Shown here piece by piece: positions 18,315-26,463 of a stretch of DNA of 64,000 bases. Below the pieces are notes generated by a model. It did not search any database and had not been told where the DNA came from. It was given only the letters and a program-made list of their open reading frames with translations. The stretch covers positions 806,001-870,000 of the forward strand of contig NZ_JAPKNJ010000002.1 of assembly GCF_026343945.1 (NCBI RefSeq), given 5' to 3'. Made by a program: the position numbers and the translations under genes. Source of the stretch: Kaistia algarum. GTDB taxonomy: Bacteria > Pseudomonadota > Alphaproteobacteria > Rhizobiales > Kaistiaceae. The first letter of the stretch is position 1. The number at the start of each line of letters is the position of its first letter.

Positions 18315-19889
18315 ATGTTGAAGGCTTTGAGCCCGATAGGTCGCCTTTTTGTGCGGTCGTCCCGAGGTGCTTGCGCGGCACTGGTTGTCGCCGGCGCGAT
18401 CTCGGCAGGCGCGGCGACAGCCGCGCAGGCGGCGCCGCAATCGGCGATCGTCGTCGATGCCAAGACCGGCAAGGTTCTCTACTCCAGCGACCCGGACGGG
18501 TTGCGCCACCCCGCCTCGCTGACGAAGATGATGACCCTGTTCATGCTCTTCGGGGCGCTGGACAGCGGCAAGCTGACCCTCGATTCCCAGTTGCGCGTTT
18601 CCGTCTTCGCCTCGCGCCAGTCGCCGACGAAGCTCGGCTTGAAGCCGGGCTCCACGGTCTCGGTTCGCGATGCGATGCTCGGCCTGATCACGCGCTCGGC
18701 CAATGATGCGGCCGTCGTCATCGCTGAGAACCTCGCTGGCTCCGAAGCCGCCTTCGCCAACCGCATGACGGTGACCGCACGCGCCATCGGCATGAGCCGC
18801 ACGACGTTCCGCAATGCCTCGGGCCTTCCCAACCCGAACCAGTGGACGACGGCGCGCGACATGGCGACGCTCGGACGGGCGCTCCAGGCGCGCTACCCGA
18901 CCTATTATCGCTATTTCTCGACCAAGGCCTTCGTCTATCGCGGCCAGACCATCGGCAACCATAACAAGTTGCTCGGCCGCGTCGAAGGCGTCGACGGCAT
19001 CAAGACGGGCTACACCCGCGCCTCGGGCTTTAACCTCGTCTCCTCGGTCAAGCGCGACAATCGCTATATCGTCGCCTCCGTCATGGGCGGCGCGTCCGGC
19101 GCCTCGCGTGACCGCCAGATGATGGGCCTGATCGCCAAATACATGCCCGTCGCCTATGCCGGACCGGCGAAGGGCGACTCGCTGATCGCCAAGCTCATGC
19201 AGAAGAAGAGCGCGCCGGAGCCGGAAATCGCGGCGGCGCCCGCCCCCGCCCCTGCCCCCGCCCCGGCGGCGGTCGAGGCCCCCGACGTCATCGAAACGGC
19301 GTCGCTCGCTCCGGCTCCACGTACTCGTCCCGTGCCTCAGGCTCGCGCCGTGCAAACGCAGAACGCCATTCCCAGCGACGACATGGCCGAGATCTCCGAG
19401 CCCGCGCCGGAAGCACTGGCACTCGCCTCTGCCGCGCCGGCCGCCAGCGACGGCCCGCGCATGGTGTTCCAGCAGGGTCCGAGCGGCAAGCAGGTGGCCC
19501 AGCCCGTCACCATGACCGCCTCGGTCGCCGGCATCGATAACGCCGCGCAGAACGATGCGACCGAAGAGGGTGAAGAGGGCAAGACCATCGCCCAAGGCGA
19601 TACCGAGGATCCGGCCCCGGCTTCCGCCGCGCGGGTCAGCGCTCCGGGCTGGAAGGTCCAGATCGCCGCCGCGCCGACCGAGGATGGAGCCCGCTCCCTG
19701 CTCGACAAGGCGCGGTCGAAGGGCGGCAAGATGCTCGCTTCCGCCAGCCCGGCCGTCGAGTCGGTAGCCAAGGGCGGCGATACGTTCTACCGCGCCCGCT
19801 TTACCGGCTTTGCTAGCAAGGACAAGGCACGCGCAGCTTGCGACTACCTGAAGAAGCGCGACGTCAGCTGTTTGGCGATCGCCGACTAG
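18315..19889 (+). CDS. D-alanyl-D-alanine carboxypeptidase with C-terminal SPOR domain
   Basis: A 524-residue serine peptidase of family S11 that trims the terminal D-Ala of peptidoglycan stem peptides. It has a signal peptide ending near TAAQAAPQ. The active-site motifs are PASLTKMM (SxxK), RSANDAAVV (SxN) and GIKTGYTRASGFN (KTG). After the catalytic domain comes a long Ala-Pro-rich linker, then a SPOR domain (GWKVQIAAAPTEDGARSLL to the C-terminus) that binds denuded glycan at the septum. This domain order is typical of alphaproteobacteria. GGAGA lies 11 bases before the chosen ATG; an upstream ATG at 18276 sits in a hairpin loop. Confidence 0.92.
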   Translation: MLKALSPIGRLFVRSSRGACAALVVAGAISAGAATAAQAAPQSAIVVDAKTGKVLYSSDPDGLRHPASLTKMMTLFMLFGALDSGKLTLDSQLRVSVFASRQSPTKLGLKPGSTVSVRDAMLGLITRSANDAAVVIAENLAGSEAAFANRMTVTARAIGMSRTTFRNASGLPNPNQWTTARDMATLGRALQARYPTYYRYFSTKAFVYRGQTIGNHNKLLGRVEGVDGIKTGYTRASGFNLVSSVKRDNRYIVASVMGGASGASRDRQMMGLIAKYMPVAYAGPAKGDSLIAKLMQKKSAPEPEIAAAPAPAPAPAPAAVEAPDVIETASLAPAPRTRPVPQARAVQTQNAIPSDDMAEISEPAPEALALASAAPAASDGPRMVFQQGPSGKQVAQPVTMTASVAGIDNAAQNDATEEGEEGKTIAQGDTEDPAPASAARVSAPGWKVQIAAAPTEDGARSLLDKARSKGGKMLASASPAVESVAKGGDTFYRARFTGFASKDKARAACDYLKKRDVSCLAIAD

Positions 19890-19946
19890 AAGGCGTTCTT
19901 CGTATCAATCGACCGACCATCTCCCTTTTTGTATTGCGTATGGGAG

Positions 19947-20576
19947 CTACCGATGTCTGCCGAGGAGTCTTTCCTTAGCCTCGTTGATCTGGGCGGCCAG
20001 GAACGTCGATCCCCCCTGATCGGGATGGACGCGCATCATAAGCCGCCGATAGGCCGCCTGGATCTCGGCCTCGGCAGCGCCGGGCGCAAGGCCAAGGATC
20101 TGGTAGGCCTGCTCATCTGTCATGGCGCCCGAGCCAGGCGCGCGGCGCGCCCCGCCTGCCGCATCACGCTGGAAGTGTTCTCGCCAGCCGGGTATCCGGC
20201 GATCGAGATGAGCTTCGAGGATGGCGCGATCGCGCGGCCTTGAGGCGAGGCCCAGATAGAGCTGGACGAGTTCGTCGCGGCTCAGGCTGTCGAGGCTCCG
20301 GCCGGCAAAACGTCCGGCCTTGACGGCGCCATCGGCGATGACCGGGCCCGGCTCCAGGATCGCCGGACGCCACAGATAAAGCCCGAAGGCGATCAACGGG
20401 ACGCCGGCGACCATCTTTCCGGTCAACGTCAAGACCGCGCCGATCGCCAGCAGCGTGCCTGCGGCGGCACGCTTGAGGAGGCGCCGGCCTGCATCCGGTC
20501 CCTTCGGGCGGGCAAAGAGATAGACGAGGATCACGGCGAGGGCGAAGGCGCCGAGAAGCGGAAGGAAGAGGCCCAT
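19947..20576 (-). CDS. Membrane-anchored DnaJ-domain protein
   Basis: A 209-residue protein with two N-terminal hydrophobic segments (about residues 2-20 and 34-70) and a C-terminal J domain. The J domain includes QAYQILGLAPGAAEAEIQAAYRR and the HPD motif in MMRVHPDQGG, the triplet that stimulates DnaK ATPase. The arrangement resembles bacterial relatives of mitochondrial Tim14/Pam18. The middle has YLGLASRPRDRAILEAHLDRR, usual in these proteins. The ATG at 20576 gives the membrane start MGLFLPLLGAFALAV; longer readings run into the divergent panC promoter. The client process is unknown. Confidence 0.85.
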   Translation of the reverse strand: MGLFLPLLGAFALAVILVYLFARPKGPDAGRRLLKRAAAGTLLAIGAVLTLTGKMVAGVPLIAFGLYLWRPAILEPGPVIADGAVKAGRFAGRSLDSLSRDELVQLYLGLASRPRDRAILEAHLDRRIPGWREHFQRDAAGGARRAPGSGAMTDEQAYQILGLAPGAAEAEIQAAYRRLMMRVHPDQGGSTFLAAQINEAKERLLGRHR

Positions 20577-20688
20577 GCGGTCTCCAATGCCGCCGCTGAG
20601 CCGGCGTCCGACCTCTAATGGGGTCTGGCGAAGCTGGCCGCAATAGGCCAAAAGGGTCTCCCTGCCCCTGCCGCCACGAGACCTGACC

Positions 20689-21537
20689 ATGACGACCTTG
20701 CCGGCCATCCTGCGCACCGTCGGGGAATTGCGCGCCGCCACCGCCTCCTGGCACCTCCAGGGCCTCACGGTCGGCATGATCCCGACCATGGGCGCGCTGC
20801 ATGCGGGGCATCTGGCGCTCGTCGAGGAAGCGCGGCGCCGCACTGACCGCATCGTCGTCACGATCTTCGTCAATCCGGCCCAGTTCGCGCCCAGCGAGGA
20901 TTTCGGCGCCTATCCGCGCACCGAGAGTTCCGACGTCGATAAGCTCGCGGGGCTCGGTGTCGAGGCGGTGTTCGCGCCGAACGCGGCCGAGATGTATCCG
21001 GCGGGCTACGCCACCACGATCTCGCTCGCCGGACCGGCTCTCGGGCTCGAAACGGAGTTCCGGCCGCATTTCTTCGCCGGTGTCGCCACCGTGGTCGCCA
21101 AGCTGCTGATCGCCGGCTTTCCCGACATCGCGATGTTCGGCGAGAAGGACTACCAGCAGCTGCTCGTTGTTCGCCGGATGGTCGCCGACCTGCGCCTGCC
21201 GACGGAGATCGTCGGCCTGCCGACGATCCGAGAGGTCGACGGCTTGGCCCTCTCCTCGCGCAACGCCTATCTGTCGGCAGAGGAACGGCGTAACGCCGTG
21301 ACGCTGTCGGCAACGATGCGAAGCGTGGCGGACGAGATCCGGGCCGGCGCTCCCGCCACCGAGGCGACGATGCGCGGCCTTGAGATGTTGCGCGCCGCCG
21401 GTTTCAAGCCGGACTATCTGGCCCTTCGCAATGCCGAAACGCTGGCCGAACCGCAGATCGTCGCAAGCGAACCGCTGCGCCTGCTGGCCGCCGCCTGGCT
21501 CGGCACGACGCGTCTGATCGACAATATCGCCGTCTGA
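20689..21537 (+). CDS. panC: Pantothenate synthetase (pantoate-beta-alanine ligase)
   Basis: A 282-residue cytosolic enzyme that joins pantoate and beta-alanine with ATP to make pantothenate, the precursor of coenzyme A. It has the nucleotide-binding HIGH-like TMGALHAGH at about residues 33-41, IFVNPAQFAPSEDF, the FGEKDYQQL loop and ALSSRNAYLS, the counterpart of KMSKS. Length and motif order are normal. It is divergent from the DnaJ-domain gene and not linked here to panB, as in many rhizobia. The next gene is convergent, so panC is probably a single-gene unit. Confidence 0.96.
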   Translation: MTTLPAILRTVGELRAATASWHLQGLTVGMIPTMGALHAGHLALVEEARRRTDRIVVTIFVNPAQFAPSEDFGAYPRTESSDVDKLAGLGVEAVFAPNAAEMYPAGYATTISLAGPALGLETEFRPHFFAGVATVVAKLLIAGFPDIAMFGEKDYQQLLVVRRMVADLRLPTEIVGLPTIREVDGLALSSRNAYLSAEERRNAVTLSATMRSVADEIRAGAPATEATMRGLEMLRAAGFKPDYLALRNAETLAEPQIVASEPLRLLAAAWLGTTRLIDNIAV

Positions 21538-21541
21538 AGCG

Positions 21542-21982
21542 TCAGAGCAGCCCAAGTTCGGCGAGTTCGGCCTTGAGTGCCGCCGGCAATTCGTCACCAC
21601 TGCTACCGCCGATCGCGGCGAGGTCGCGCGGCGCGTCCTTGGCTTCGAGATAGCGCCAGCCCTGAAATGGCCGCTTCGGCTGCCATTCGGTCAGCACGAC
21701 CTCCGGTTCGAACACGATCTGGCAGCGCTCTATGCCGTCCTCGCCGGTCACGGGGCGAAGATCGCGAATGCGCTGCCGGCACTGGACCTGGCCCTTGACG
21801 ACCCAATAGAGCGAGCCGCCATCGAGGATTTCGGCTGCGCGCTTCGGCATCATCCGCGTCGTGTGCGTGTCTTCCGCGTCGAGGCCGAGCTGGCGCTGGC
21901 GCGCCAGGAACTCGGCGATCCAGTCGACGATTTCGTCGACCGTCTCGACCCCGACGCAAAGCTTGATCATGTGCAGCGACAT
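21542..21982 (-). CDS. DUF1489 family protein
   Basis: A 146-residue soluble protein conserved across alphaproteobacteria and known only as DUF1489. Typical segments are MIKLCVGVETVDEIVDWI, TRMMPKRAAEILDGGSLYWVVKG, QCRQRIRDLRP and the C-terminal PFQGWRYLEAKDAPRDL. The WVVKG and CRQRI blocks are diagnostic. The start MSLHMIKL at 21982 matches the family N-terminus; a longer in-frame reading does not. The stop lies four bases from the convergent panC stop. No biochemical role is known to me. Confidence 0.85.
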   Translation of the reverse strand: MSLHMIKLCVGVETVDEIVDWIAEFLARQRQLGLDAEDTHTTRMMPKRAAEILDGGSLYWVVKGQVQCRQRIRDLRPVTGEDGIERCQIVFEPEVVLTEWQPKRPFQGWRYLEAKDAPRDLAAIGGSSGDELPAALKAELAELGLL

Positions 21983-22083
21983 GGGCCGACCATTCGCCTT
22001 GCGAACAGCGCCGTCAAAGCCGCGACGCGATTTTTCCACAGGGACGATTGTGGAGCAGGGACCACCTGCCCTATCACAGCCTT

Positions 22084-22278
22084 ATGAGCAACGAAATCAC
22101 GCCCTCGATCGCCCTGACCGCAAGCCGAATCGCAATGGTCGGCATCATCGCAGCCCTCCTGCTGACGATCGGCGGCATGGTGCTGCACTCGCCGGTTCTG
22201 GGTGGGCTGGCGCTGGTCGTCGTGATGATCGCCGTGATCGGGCGCATGCCGCTCGCCCGACTTTTCGCCCGGCGATGA
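22084..22278 (+). CDS. Small membrane protein
   Basis: A 64-residue protein with two predicted membrane helices, about residues 16-34 and 39-54 (VGIIAALLLTIGGMVL and VLGGLALVVVMIAVIG), and a basic C-terminus (RLFARR). It is divergent from DUF1489 and 46 bases ahead of the DUF599 gene on the same strand. The function is unknown. The composition and position between conserved genes support it being real. Confidence 0.55.
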   Translation: MSNEITPSIALTASRIAMVGIIAALLLTIGGMVLHSPVLGGLALVVVMIAVIGRMPLARLFARR

Positions 22279-22324
22279 GCGCGCGCCGGCGTCCGAGGCG
22301 CGGTTGGCAGCCAGGATACCGGCC

Positions 22325-23026
22325 ATGATCGACATGTCGACGCTCGATATCGTCGCCGTTCTCTTTTTCCTCGCGGCCTGGATCGGCTATGCGACGCTGA
22401 TCGGACGGCTCGCCGGCACCGGCCGTTCGCTGTCCTCGGCAATGGACGTGCAGCGGAAGCGCTGGATGCAGGTGATGGCGCGCCGCGACCTGCGCATGAT
22501 CGACACAGCGATCATGAGCGGGCTGCAGAACGGCACCGCCTTCTTTGCCTCGACCTCGCTGCTCGCGATCGGCTCGGCGTTCGCGCTCCTGAACGCCACG
22601 GACCGGATTTTCGGCGTCCTCAACGATCTGTCGATGCAATCGTCCGTACCGCGCGGGCTGTTCGAACTGAAGGCGATCGGCCTTATCCTGATCTTCGGCT
22701 ATGCGTTCTTCCAGTTCGGCTGGTCCTACCGCCTCTTCAACTATGCCTCGATCCTCGTCGGCGCGACGCCGAGCGCCGTCCATGCCGGCGAGGAGGAGGC
22801 CGTCGCCGCGGCCGACCGGGCGGCGCAATTCATCATCATCGCCGGTCGTCACTTCAACCACGGCCTGCGCGCCTTCTTCTTCGCGATCGGCTATCTCGGC
22901 TGGTTCATCAATGGCTGGGTCTTCATGCTGGCAACCGCAACCATCTTCTCGGTTCAGGCCTATCGCCAGTTCCTGTCGCCAGCGGCGAGAGCGGTGATCA
23001 AGGCGGCGCGAGAGGTCAAATCATGA
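22325..23026 (+). CDS. DUF599 domain membrane protein
   Basis: A 233-residue integral membrane protein with about four helices and the DUF599 signature. Conserved features are the N-terminal WIGYATLIGRL, RRDLRMIDTAIMSGLQNGTAFFASTSLLAIG, the FGYAFFQFGWSYRLFNYASILVGA helix and HFNHGLRAFFFAIGYLGW. The function is unknown; the family is widespread in proteobacteria. AGGA precedes the ATG at 22325. The stop overlaps the start of the next gene by four bases (ATGA), so the two are translationally coupled. Confidence 0.9.
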   Translation: MIDMSTLDIVAVLFFLAAWIGYATLIGRLAGTGRSLSSAMDVQRKRWMQVMARRDLRMIDTAIMSGLQNGTAFFASTSLLAIGSAFALLNATDRIFGVLNDLSMQSSVPRGLFELKAIGLILIFGYAFFQFGWSYRLFNYASILVGATPSAVHAGEEEAVAAADRAAQFIIIAGRHFNHGLRAFFFAIGYLGWFINGWVFMLATATIFSVQAYRQFLSPAARAVIKAAREVKS

Positions 23027-23286
23027 TCGCCGATGATGCGGCCATCGAGACGGCGATCACGGAAAGGCTTGCGACGCTGCCGGAAAAAAAGAGCCTCGAC
23101 CCGACCGAAATCGCACGGCAGATCGCCGGCAATGACGAGAAGGTCTGGCGCCTCCTGATGATTCCGATCCGCCGCGTCGCCGTGCGGCTGGCGAAAGACG
23201 GCCGGGCCGCGATCCTGCGGAAGGGCAAGATTGTCGATCCGGGAGATTTCAAAGGCGTCTACAGGATCGGGCCGAAACAGGATTGA
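23023..23286 (+). CDS. DUF3253 small protein
   Basis: An 87-residue soluble protein of the DUF3253 family, which looks like a winged-helix fold. It shows AIETAITERLATLPEKKSLDPTEIA, a short acidic turn, then VWRLLMIPIRRVAVRLAKDGRAAILRKGKIVDP, the strongest part of the signature. Its ATG overlaps the stop of the DUF599 gene, and coupled translation suggests a shared process. The function is unknown. Confidence 0.88.
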   Translation: MIADDAAIETAITERLATLPEKKSLDPTEIARQIAGNDEKVWRLLMIPIRRVAVRLAKDGRAAILRKGKIVDPGDFKGVYRIGPKQD

Positions 23287-23330
23287 GGCGCAATAAGCCG
23301 TTCCGATCGATAGTCAGGCCATCTTCGCTC

Positions 23331-23732
23331 TCATTCTGATTCAAGCAACGCCTTCAACGTCTTGAGATCCTTGGCGACCCATGCCGCGTCGCGCTCGAAA
23401 TCCTCGTTCGACATGCCCGGGCGCTGGAACAGCGTGAAGACAACCTCGCTGCCGGTATCGTTCGGCATGGCGCGCAGCGGGTTCAAGATCGGCTCGGCTT
23501 CACTGATGAACACGGTGTGGTCGGCAATGCCATAGGGGTTCGGCGGCGAAAAGCGGACGCGCGCGCTGCCCGTCGGCGTCTCCAGACGATAGTCGAGACC
23601 GCCGGCAGGCTCGAAGGATCCGCCAAGCCCTTCCGCCCATTTCGGAAAATTCTCCGGCACGGCAAGGAAGTCGCTGACCGCCTCAAAAGGCCGTTCAATG
23701 CCGATGCCGATATGCCGTGACCGCCAGATCAT
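23331..23732 (-). CDS. SRPBCC-family protein
   Basis: A 133-residue protein with the START/polyketide-cyclase-like fold that binds hydrophobic ligands. Characteristic are IGIERPFEAVSDFLAVPENFPKWAEGL near the N-terminus, a central run of beta strands, and the C-terminal helix NEDFERDAAWVAKDLKTLKALLE. GAGGGA lies 8 bases before the ATG at 23732; an in-frame ATG 11 codons upstream lacks such a site. The ligand is unknown. The gene converges with the DUF3253 gene and is downstream of higA on the same strand. Confidence 0.85.
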   Translation of the reverse strand: MIWRSRHIGIGIERPFEAVSDFLAVPENFPKWAEGLGGSFEPAGGLDYRLETPTGSARVRFSPPNPYGIADHTVFISEAEPILNPLRAMPNDTGSEVVFTLFQRPGMSNEDFERDAAWVAKDLKTLKALLESE

Positions 23733-23843
23733 GGTTCCGTCCCTCTCGCTGAAGAACCAGAACAAATCCGGAACAACGTCCGTTCGTCAAGCCCAGAGGT
23801 CCATTCTGGCCGGCCTCCGATAGCCTTTCTGTTGAGACACTTG

Positions 23844-24164
23844 CTACGCGACGGCCATGGTCGGGATCGCATCGACTTCTTTGCCGATCCGCTCCCTCGC
23901 CTGCCAGAGGTCGTAATTCCTCTGCATATTGAGCCAAAGCTCGGGACCGTTGCCGCAAAACTTGCCCAGCCGCAGGGCCATCTCCGGCGAAATGCCGGCC
24001 TCGGCGGCGAGGACGCGGTGAAGCTGCTGGCGCGATACCCGCAGCGTATCGGCCATCTGGGTAATCGACATATTGTTGAGCGCCGGCAGCACGGTATCGC
24101 GCAGCAAGACGCCGGGGTGGGTGGGAGCCCGATGGGGGCGGCGAGCGAGGCTTTCCGCGCTCAT
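23844..24164 (-). CDS. higA: HigA-family antitoxin
   Basis: A 106-residue helix-turn-helix antitoxin. The APTHPGVLLRDTVLPAL segment is the family signature, followed by the HTH (SITQMADTLRVSRQQLHRVLAAEAGISPEMALRL) and FGNGPELWLNMQRNYDLWQAR-like ending, here with CGNGPELW. It neutralises the HigB toxin encoded just upstream and represses the promoter. The ATG used here is 88 bases after the higB stop; a second in-frame ATG only 13 bases after it would add 25 residues without family resemblance. Toxin-first order is normal for HigBA. Confidence 0.93.
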   Translation of the reverse strand: MSAESLARRPHRAPTHPGVLLRDTVLPALNNMSITQMADTLRVSRQQLHRVLAAEAGISPEMALRLGKFCGNGPELWLNMQRNYDLWQARERIGKEVDAIPTMAVA

Positions 24165-24252
24165 TGTCAAATGTCTCCGGTTTCCTGATCGGCCACGATT
24201 GGCCTGAGTAGAGGGTCCTCCCTGCTCCATGAGGAACAATGGAGGGATTCAA

Positions 24253-24531
24253 TCAATGGTACTGTTCGAAGTCGACATCGAAAGCATTTCCATCGATGAA
24301 CCCGAAGGTCACGCACCAAGGCCCATTCACATGGACAGTGTAGCGTCCCGCTGATCTCGGACTCAGCATATGAAAATTGAAACCAGGGATGTTCACATCC
24401 TCCGGTTTGGTTGCCGCATCCAACGCGTCGAGCCTTACGATGATCCTCTCATGAAATTTCGACGAAATCTTCGCCGTCTTTCCTTCGAGGAACAGCTCTT
24501 CAAGCCCCTTATTCTTGAAAGAAACAATCAA
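24253..24531 (-). CDS. higB: HigB-family mRNA interferase toxin
   Basis: A 92-residue RelE/ParE-superfamily toxin that cleaves mRNA on ribosomes. The protein begins MIVSFKNKGLEELFLEGK after a TTG start at 24529-24531, matching the conserved HigB N-terminus; AAGGA lies 10 bases upstream. Later landmarks are ALDAATKPEDVNIPGFNFHML, RYTVHVNGPWCVTFGF, and a C-terminal VDFEQYH ending, with the family's conserved aromatic and histidine residues. No ATG fits the start. The gene has its own promoter with a palindrome at the presumed transcription start. Confidence 0.93.
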   Translation of the reverse strand: MIVSFKNKGLEELFLEGKTAKISSKFHERIIVRLDALDAATKPEDVNIPGFNFHMLSPRSAGRYTVHVNGPWCVTFGFIDGNAFDVDFEQYH

Positions 24532-24602
24532 AATAACGAATTCCTTCTTATGCTCCCATTTCTCGTGCGACAGGCGATCGACCTCGCAGCGTCGCCTCAA
24601 AA

Positions 24603-24621
24603 TGTCACTTGTAACGTGACA
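24603..24621 (-). promoter_or_regulatory. Operator of the higBA module
   Basis: TGTCAC and GTGACA form a perfect inverted repeat around seven bases. It sits immediately downstream of the -10 element, covering the expected transcription start, so a bound HigA dimer would block initiation. Confidence 0.7.
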
Positions 24622-24628
24622 CGATACA

Positions 24629-24657
24629 GATATAGACGCTCCTCGCCGGTCGTTCAA
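24629..24657 (-). promoter_or_regulatory. Promoter of the higBA module
   Basis: On the minus strand TTGAAC (24652-24657) and TATATC (24629-24634) are separated by 17 bases, close to the sigma-70 consensus. It drives higB then higA, leaving a leader of roughly 90 bases. Confidence 0.7.
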
Positions 24658-24722
24658 GAGCTTGCAGTCTGGCGACGATGCGATCCCTGCTCTGACGTGC
24701 TCGAGTGACGGAACGCGCCTCT

Positions 24723-25514
24723 TCACGGCCCCGGAAACAGCGCGTCCGTCCGTCCGGCGATCCGATAGGCCACAAGGCCGATCCATTCCTTGGCGGCGAG
24801 GTCGACCATGGCGAGACCTGAGGATGGTCGCGACATCGGCGACCACAGGTCGGCTGGTCCCGACGTGCGGTAGTCGGTCGGCCAGGCGGTCACGTCCCAG
24901 CCGACGGCGCGGAAGCAGCCGATGGAGCGCGGCATGTGCCAGGCGGACGTGACGAGCAGCCAGGTCTCGCCCGGCTTCGGCTGCACGAGTTCCTTCGTGA
25001 AACGAGCGTTCTCGGCGGTATCGCGGCTGCGGCCCTCGATGATCAGGCGATCCGCCGGTAGGCCCATGGCGAGGAGGAAGGCCCGGGCCGGATCGGATTC
25101 CGTCGATCCATCGGGAATGACATCGGCAGAGCCGCCGGTAAAGACGATCTTCGCCTCGGGATAGAGCCGCGCGAGACGAACGGCCTCGGTCATGCGCTCG
25201 GCGGCGTCGGCAAGCGCATAGTCGCCGCGCGACTCGCTGATCCGCGTATCGATCGCGCCGCCGAGCACGACGATGCCGGCAACGGGACCTTTCGGATCCG
25301 TGCGCGGAAAGCGGTCTTCGAGCGGCAGCATCATCGCCGGGCCGAGCGGCAGGAAGCCGGCGATCAGCAGTCCGGCGGTGGAGACAAGCACGAGTGATCC
25401 GCCCGAGCGCACACAGCCCAACCCGATCGCCACGAGGCCAACGAAGAGCAGCACCAGCAGCAGGGCCGAGGGCTGCGCGAAATACCAGCCAAGCTTGGCG
25501 AGATAGAAGAACAT
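24723..25514 (-). CDS. YdcF/ElyC-family membrane protein (DUF218)
   Basis: A 263-residue protein with two N-terminal helices (about residues 15-35 and 40-60) and a periplasmic DUF218 domain. Motifs are GIVVLGGAIDTRISESRGDYAL, KIVFTGGSADVIPDG, the AFLLAMGLPADRLIIEGRSRDTAENARF block and LLVTSAWHMPRSIGCFRAVGW. ElyC and SanA relatives affect envelope integrity and undecaprenyl-linked carbohydrate metabolism. GGGAG precedes the ATG at 25514. It follows the aldo/keto reductase by 23 bases, probably in one transcript. Confidence 0.9.
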   Translation of the reverse strand: MFFYLAKLGWYFAQPSALLLVLLFVGLVAIGLGCVRSGGSLVLVSTAGLLIAGFLPLGPAMMLPLEDRFPRTDPKGPVAGIVVLGGAIDTRISESRGDYALADAAERMTEAVRLARLYPEAKIVFTGGSADVIPDGSTESDPARAFLLAMGLPADRLIIEGRSRDTAENARFTKELVQPKPGETWLLVTSAWHMPRSIGCFRAVGWDVTAWPTDYRTSGPADLWSPMSRPSSGLAMVDLAAKEWIGLVAYRIAGRTDALFPGP

Positions 25515-25537
25515 CGATCGTCTCCCGCCGCCCGGGC

Positions 25538-26365
25538 TCATTCGTCCCAGTCGGGTGCGATCGAGGGGAAGTTGCAGATGCGCGTTCCGGCCGAACTCAG
25601 GCTGTCGATCGACGCCATATCCTCATCGGAAATCTCAAAGCCGAAAATGTCGAGATTCTGACGGATGCGGGCGGGATGCGAACTCTTCGGGATGGAGACG
25701 CAGCCCTTCTGGAACTGCCAGCGCAGAACCGTCTGCGCCGGGCTGCGGCCGAGGCGGCCGGCAATGTCCTGGATGACCGGCTCGTCCAGCACGTCCGCCT
25801 GTCCGAGCGGGCAATAGGCGACGAAGGCGGTTCCATGGGCGGCGGTGGCGGCGCGCAGCCGGGCCTGGTCGAGATAGGGATGATGCTCGCACTGATTGAC
25901 GACGATCGGCGCATCCGTAGCGCTCCAGGCCTCGTCCAGCAGGGCGATCGTATAATTCGAGACGCCGATATGGCGCGTCAGGCCACGTGCCTTGACCGCG
26001 TTCAGCGATCGGATCGTCTCGCTGGCCGAAAGCGTGCGGCTCGGCCAATGGATCAGGAGCAGGTCGACCTGATCGACGCCGAGGCGCTCGAGGCTGCCTT
26101 CCGCGGCACGCAGCATGTCGTCGGACGCGAGCTGCTCCGGCGGAATCTTGGTGGTGAGAAACAGCTTGTCGCGATCGAGGCCGGCACGGCGGATGCCTTC
26201 GCCGACCTCTCTCTCATTGCCGTAGCCGATGGCAGTGTCGATGTGGCGATAGCCGATGCCGATCGCCGCCTCGACGGCGTCGGTGCAAGCCTCCCCTGTC
26301 AGCATCCAGGTGCCGAGGCCTATGGCAGGAATGGCCGCACCGTGCGCCCGGATGAACGTAGGCAT
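25538..26365 (-). CDS. Aldo/keto reductase
   Basis: A 275-residue NADPH-dependent reductase of the AKR superfamily with a TIM-barrel fold, similar to 2,5-diketo-D-gluconate reductases. The catalytic tetrad is visible as D43 and Y48 (HIDTAIGYGNE), K73 (TTKIPP) and H106 (LIHWPS). The C-terminal IPKSSHPARIRQNLDIFGF forms the cofactor phosphate-binding region. The physiological substrate is unknown. It starts a two-gene unit with the YdcF gene; the strong hairpin at 26401-26442 isolates it from the upstream sugar genes. Confidence 0.93.
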   Translation of the reverse strand: MPTFIRAHGAAIPAIGLGTWMLTGEACTDAVEAAIGIGYRHIDTAIGYGNEREVGEGIRRAGLDRDKLFLTTKIPPEQLASDDMLRAAEGSLERLGVDQVDLLLIHWPSRTLSASETIRSLNAVKARGLTRHIGVSNYTIALLDEAWSATDAPIVVNQCEHHPYLDQARLRAATAAHGTAFVAYCPLGQADVLDEPVIQDIAGRLGRSPAQTVLRWQFQKGCVSIPKSSHPARIRQNLDIFGFEISDEDMASIDSLSSAGTRICNFPSIAPDWDE

Positions 26366-26400
26366 GAAGGAAGCTCCGCAATAGGCTGGACGGAAAATGT

Positions 26401-26442
26401 CAGACCCGGCGCTCCATCCGTCAAGATGGGGCGCCGGGTCTG
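26401..26442 (-). terminator. Terminator of the diamino-sugar gene pair
   Basis: CAGACCCGGCGC (26401-26412) pairs perfectly with 26431-26442, and an inner CCATC/GATGG stem extends it. On the minus strand the hairpin is followed by ACATTTTCC. It lies 22 bases beyond the aminotransferase stop. Confidence 0.75.
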
Positions 26443-26463
26443 ATGAAACAAAGCCGGAGCCGA

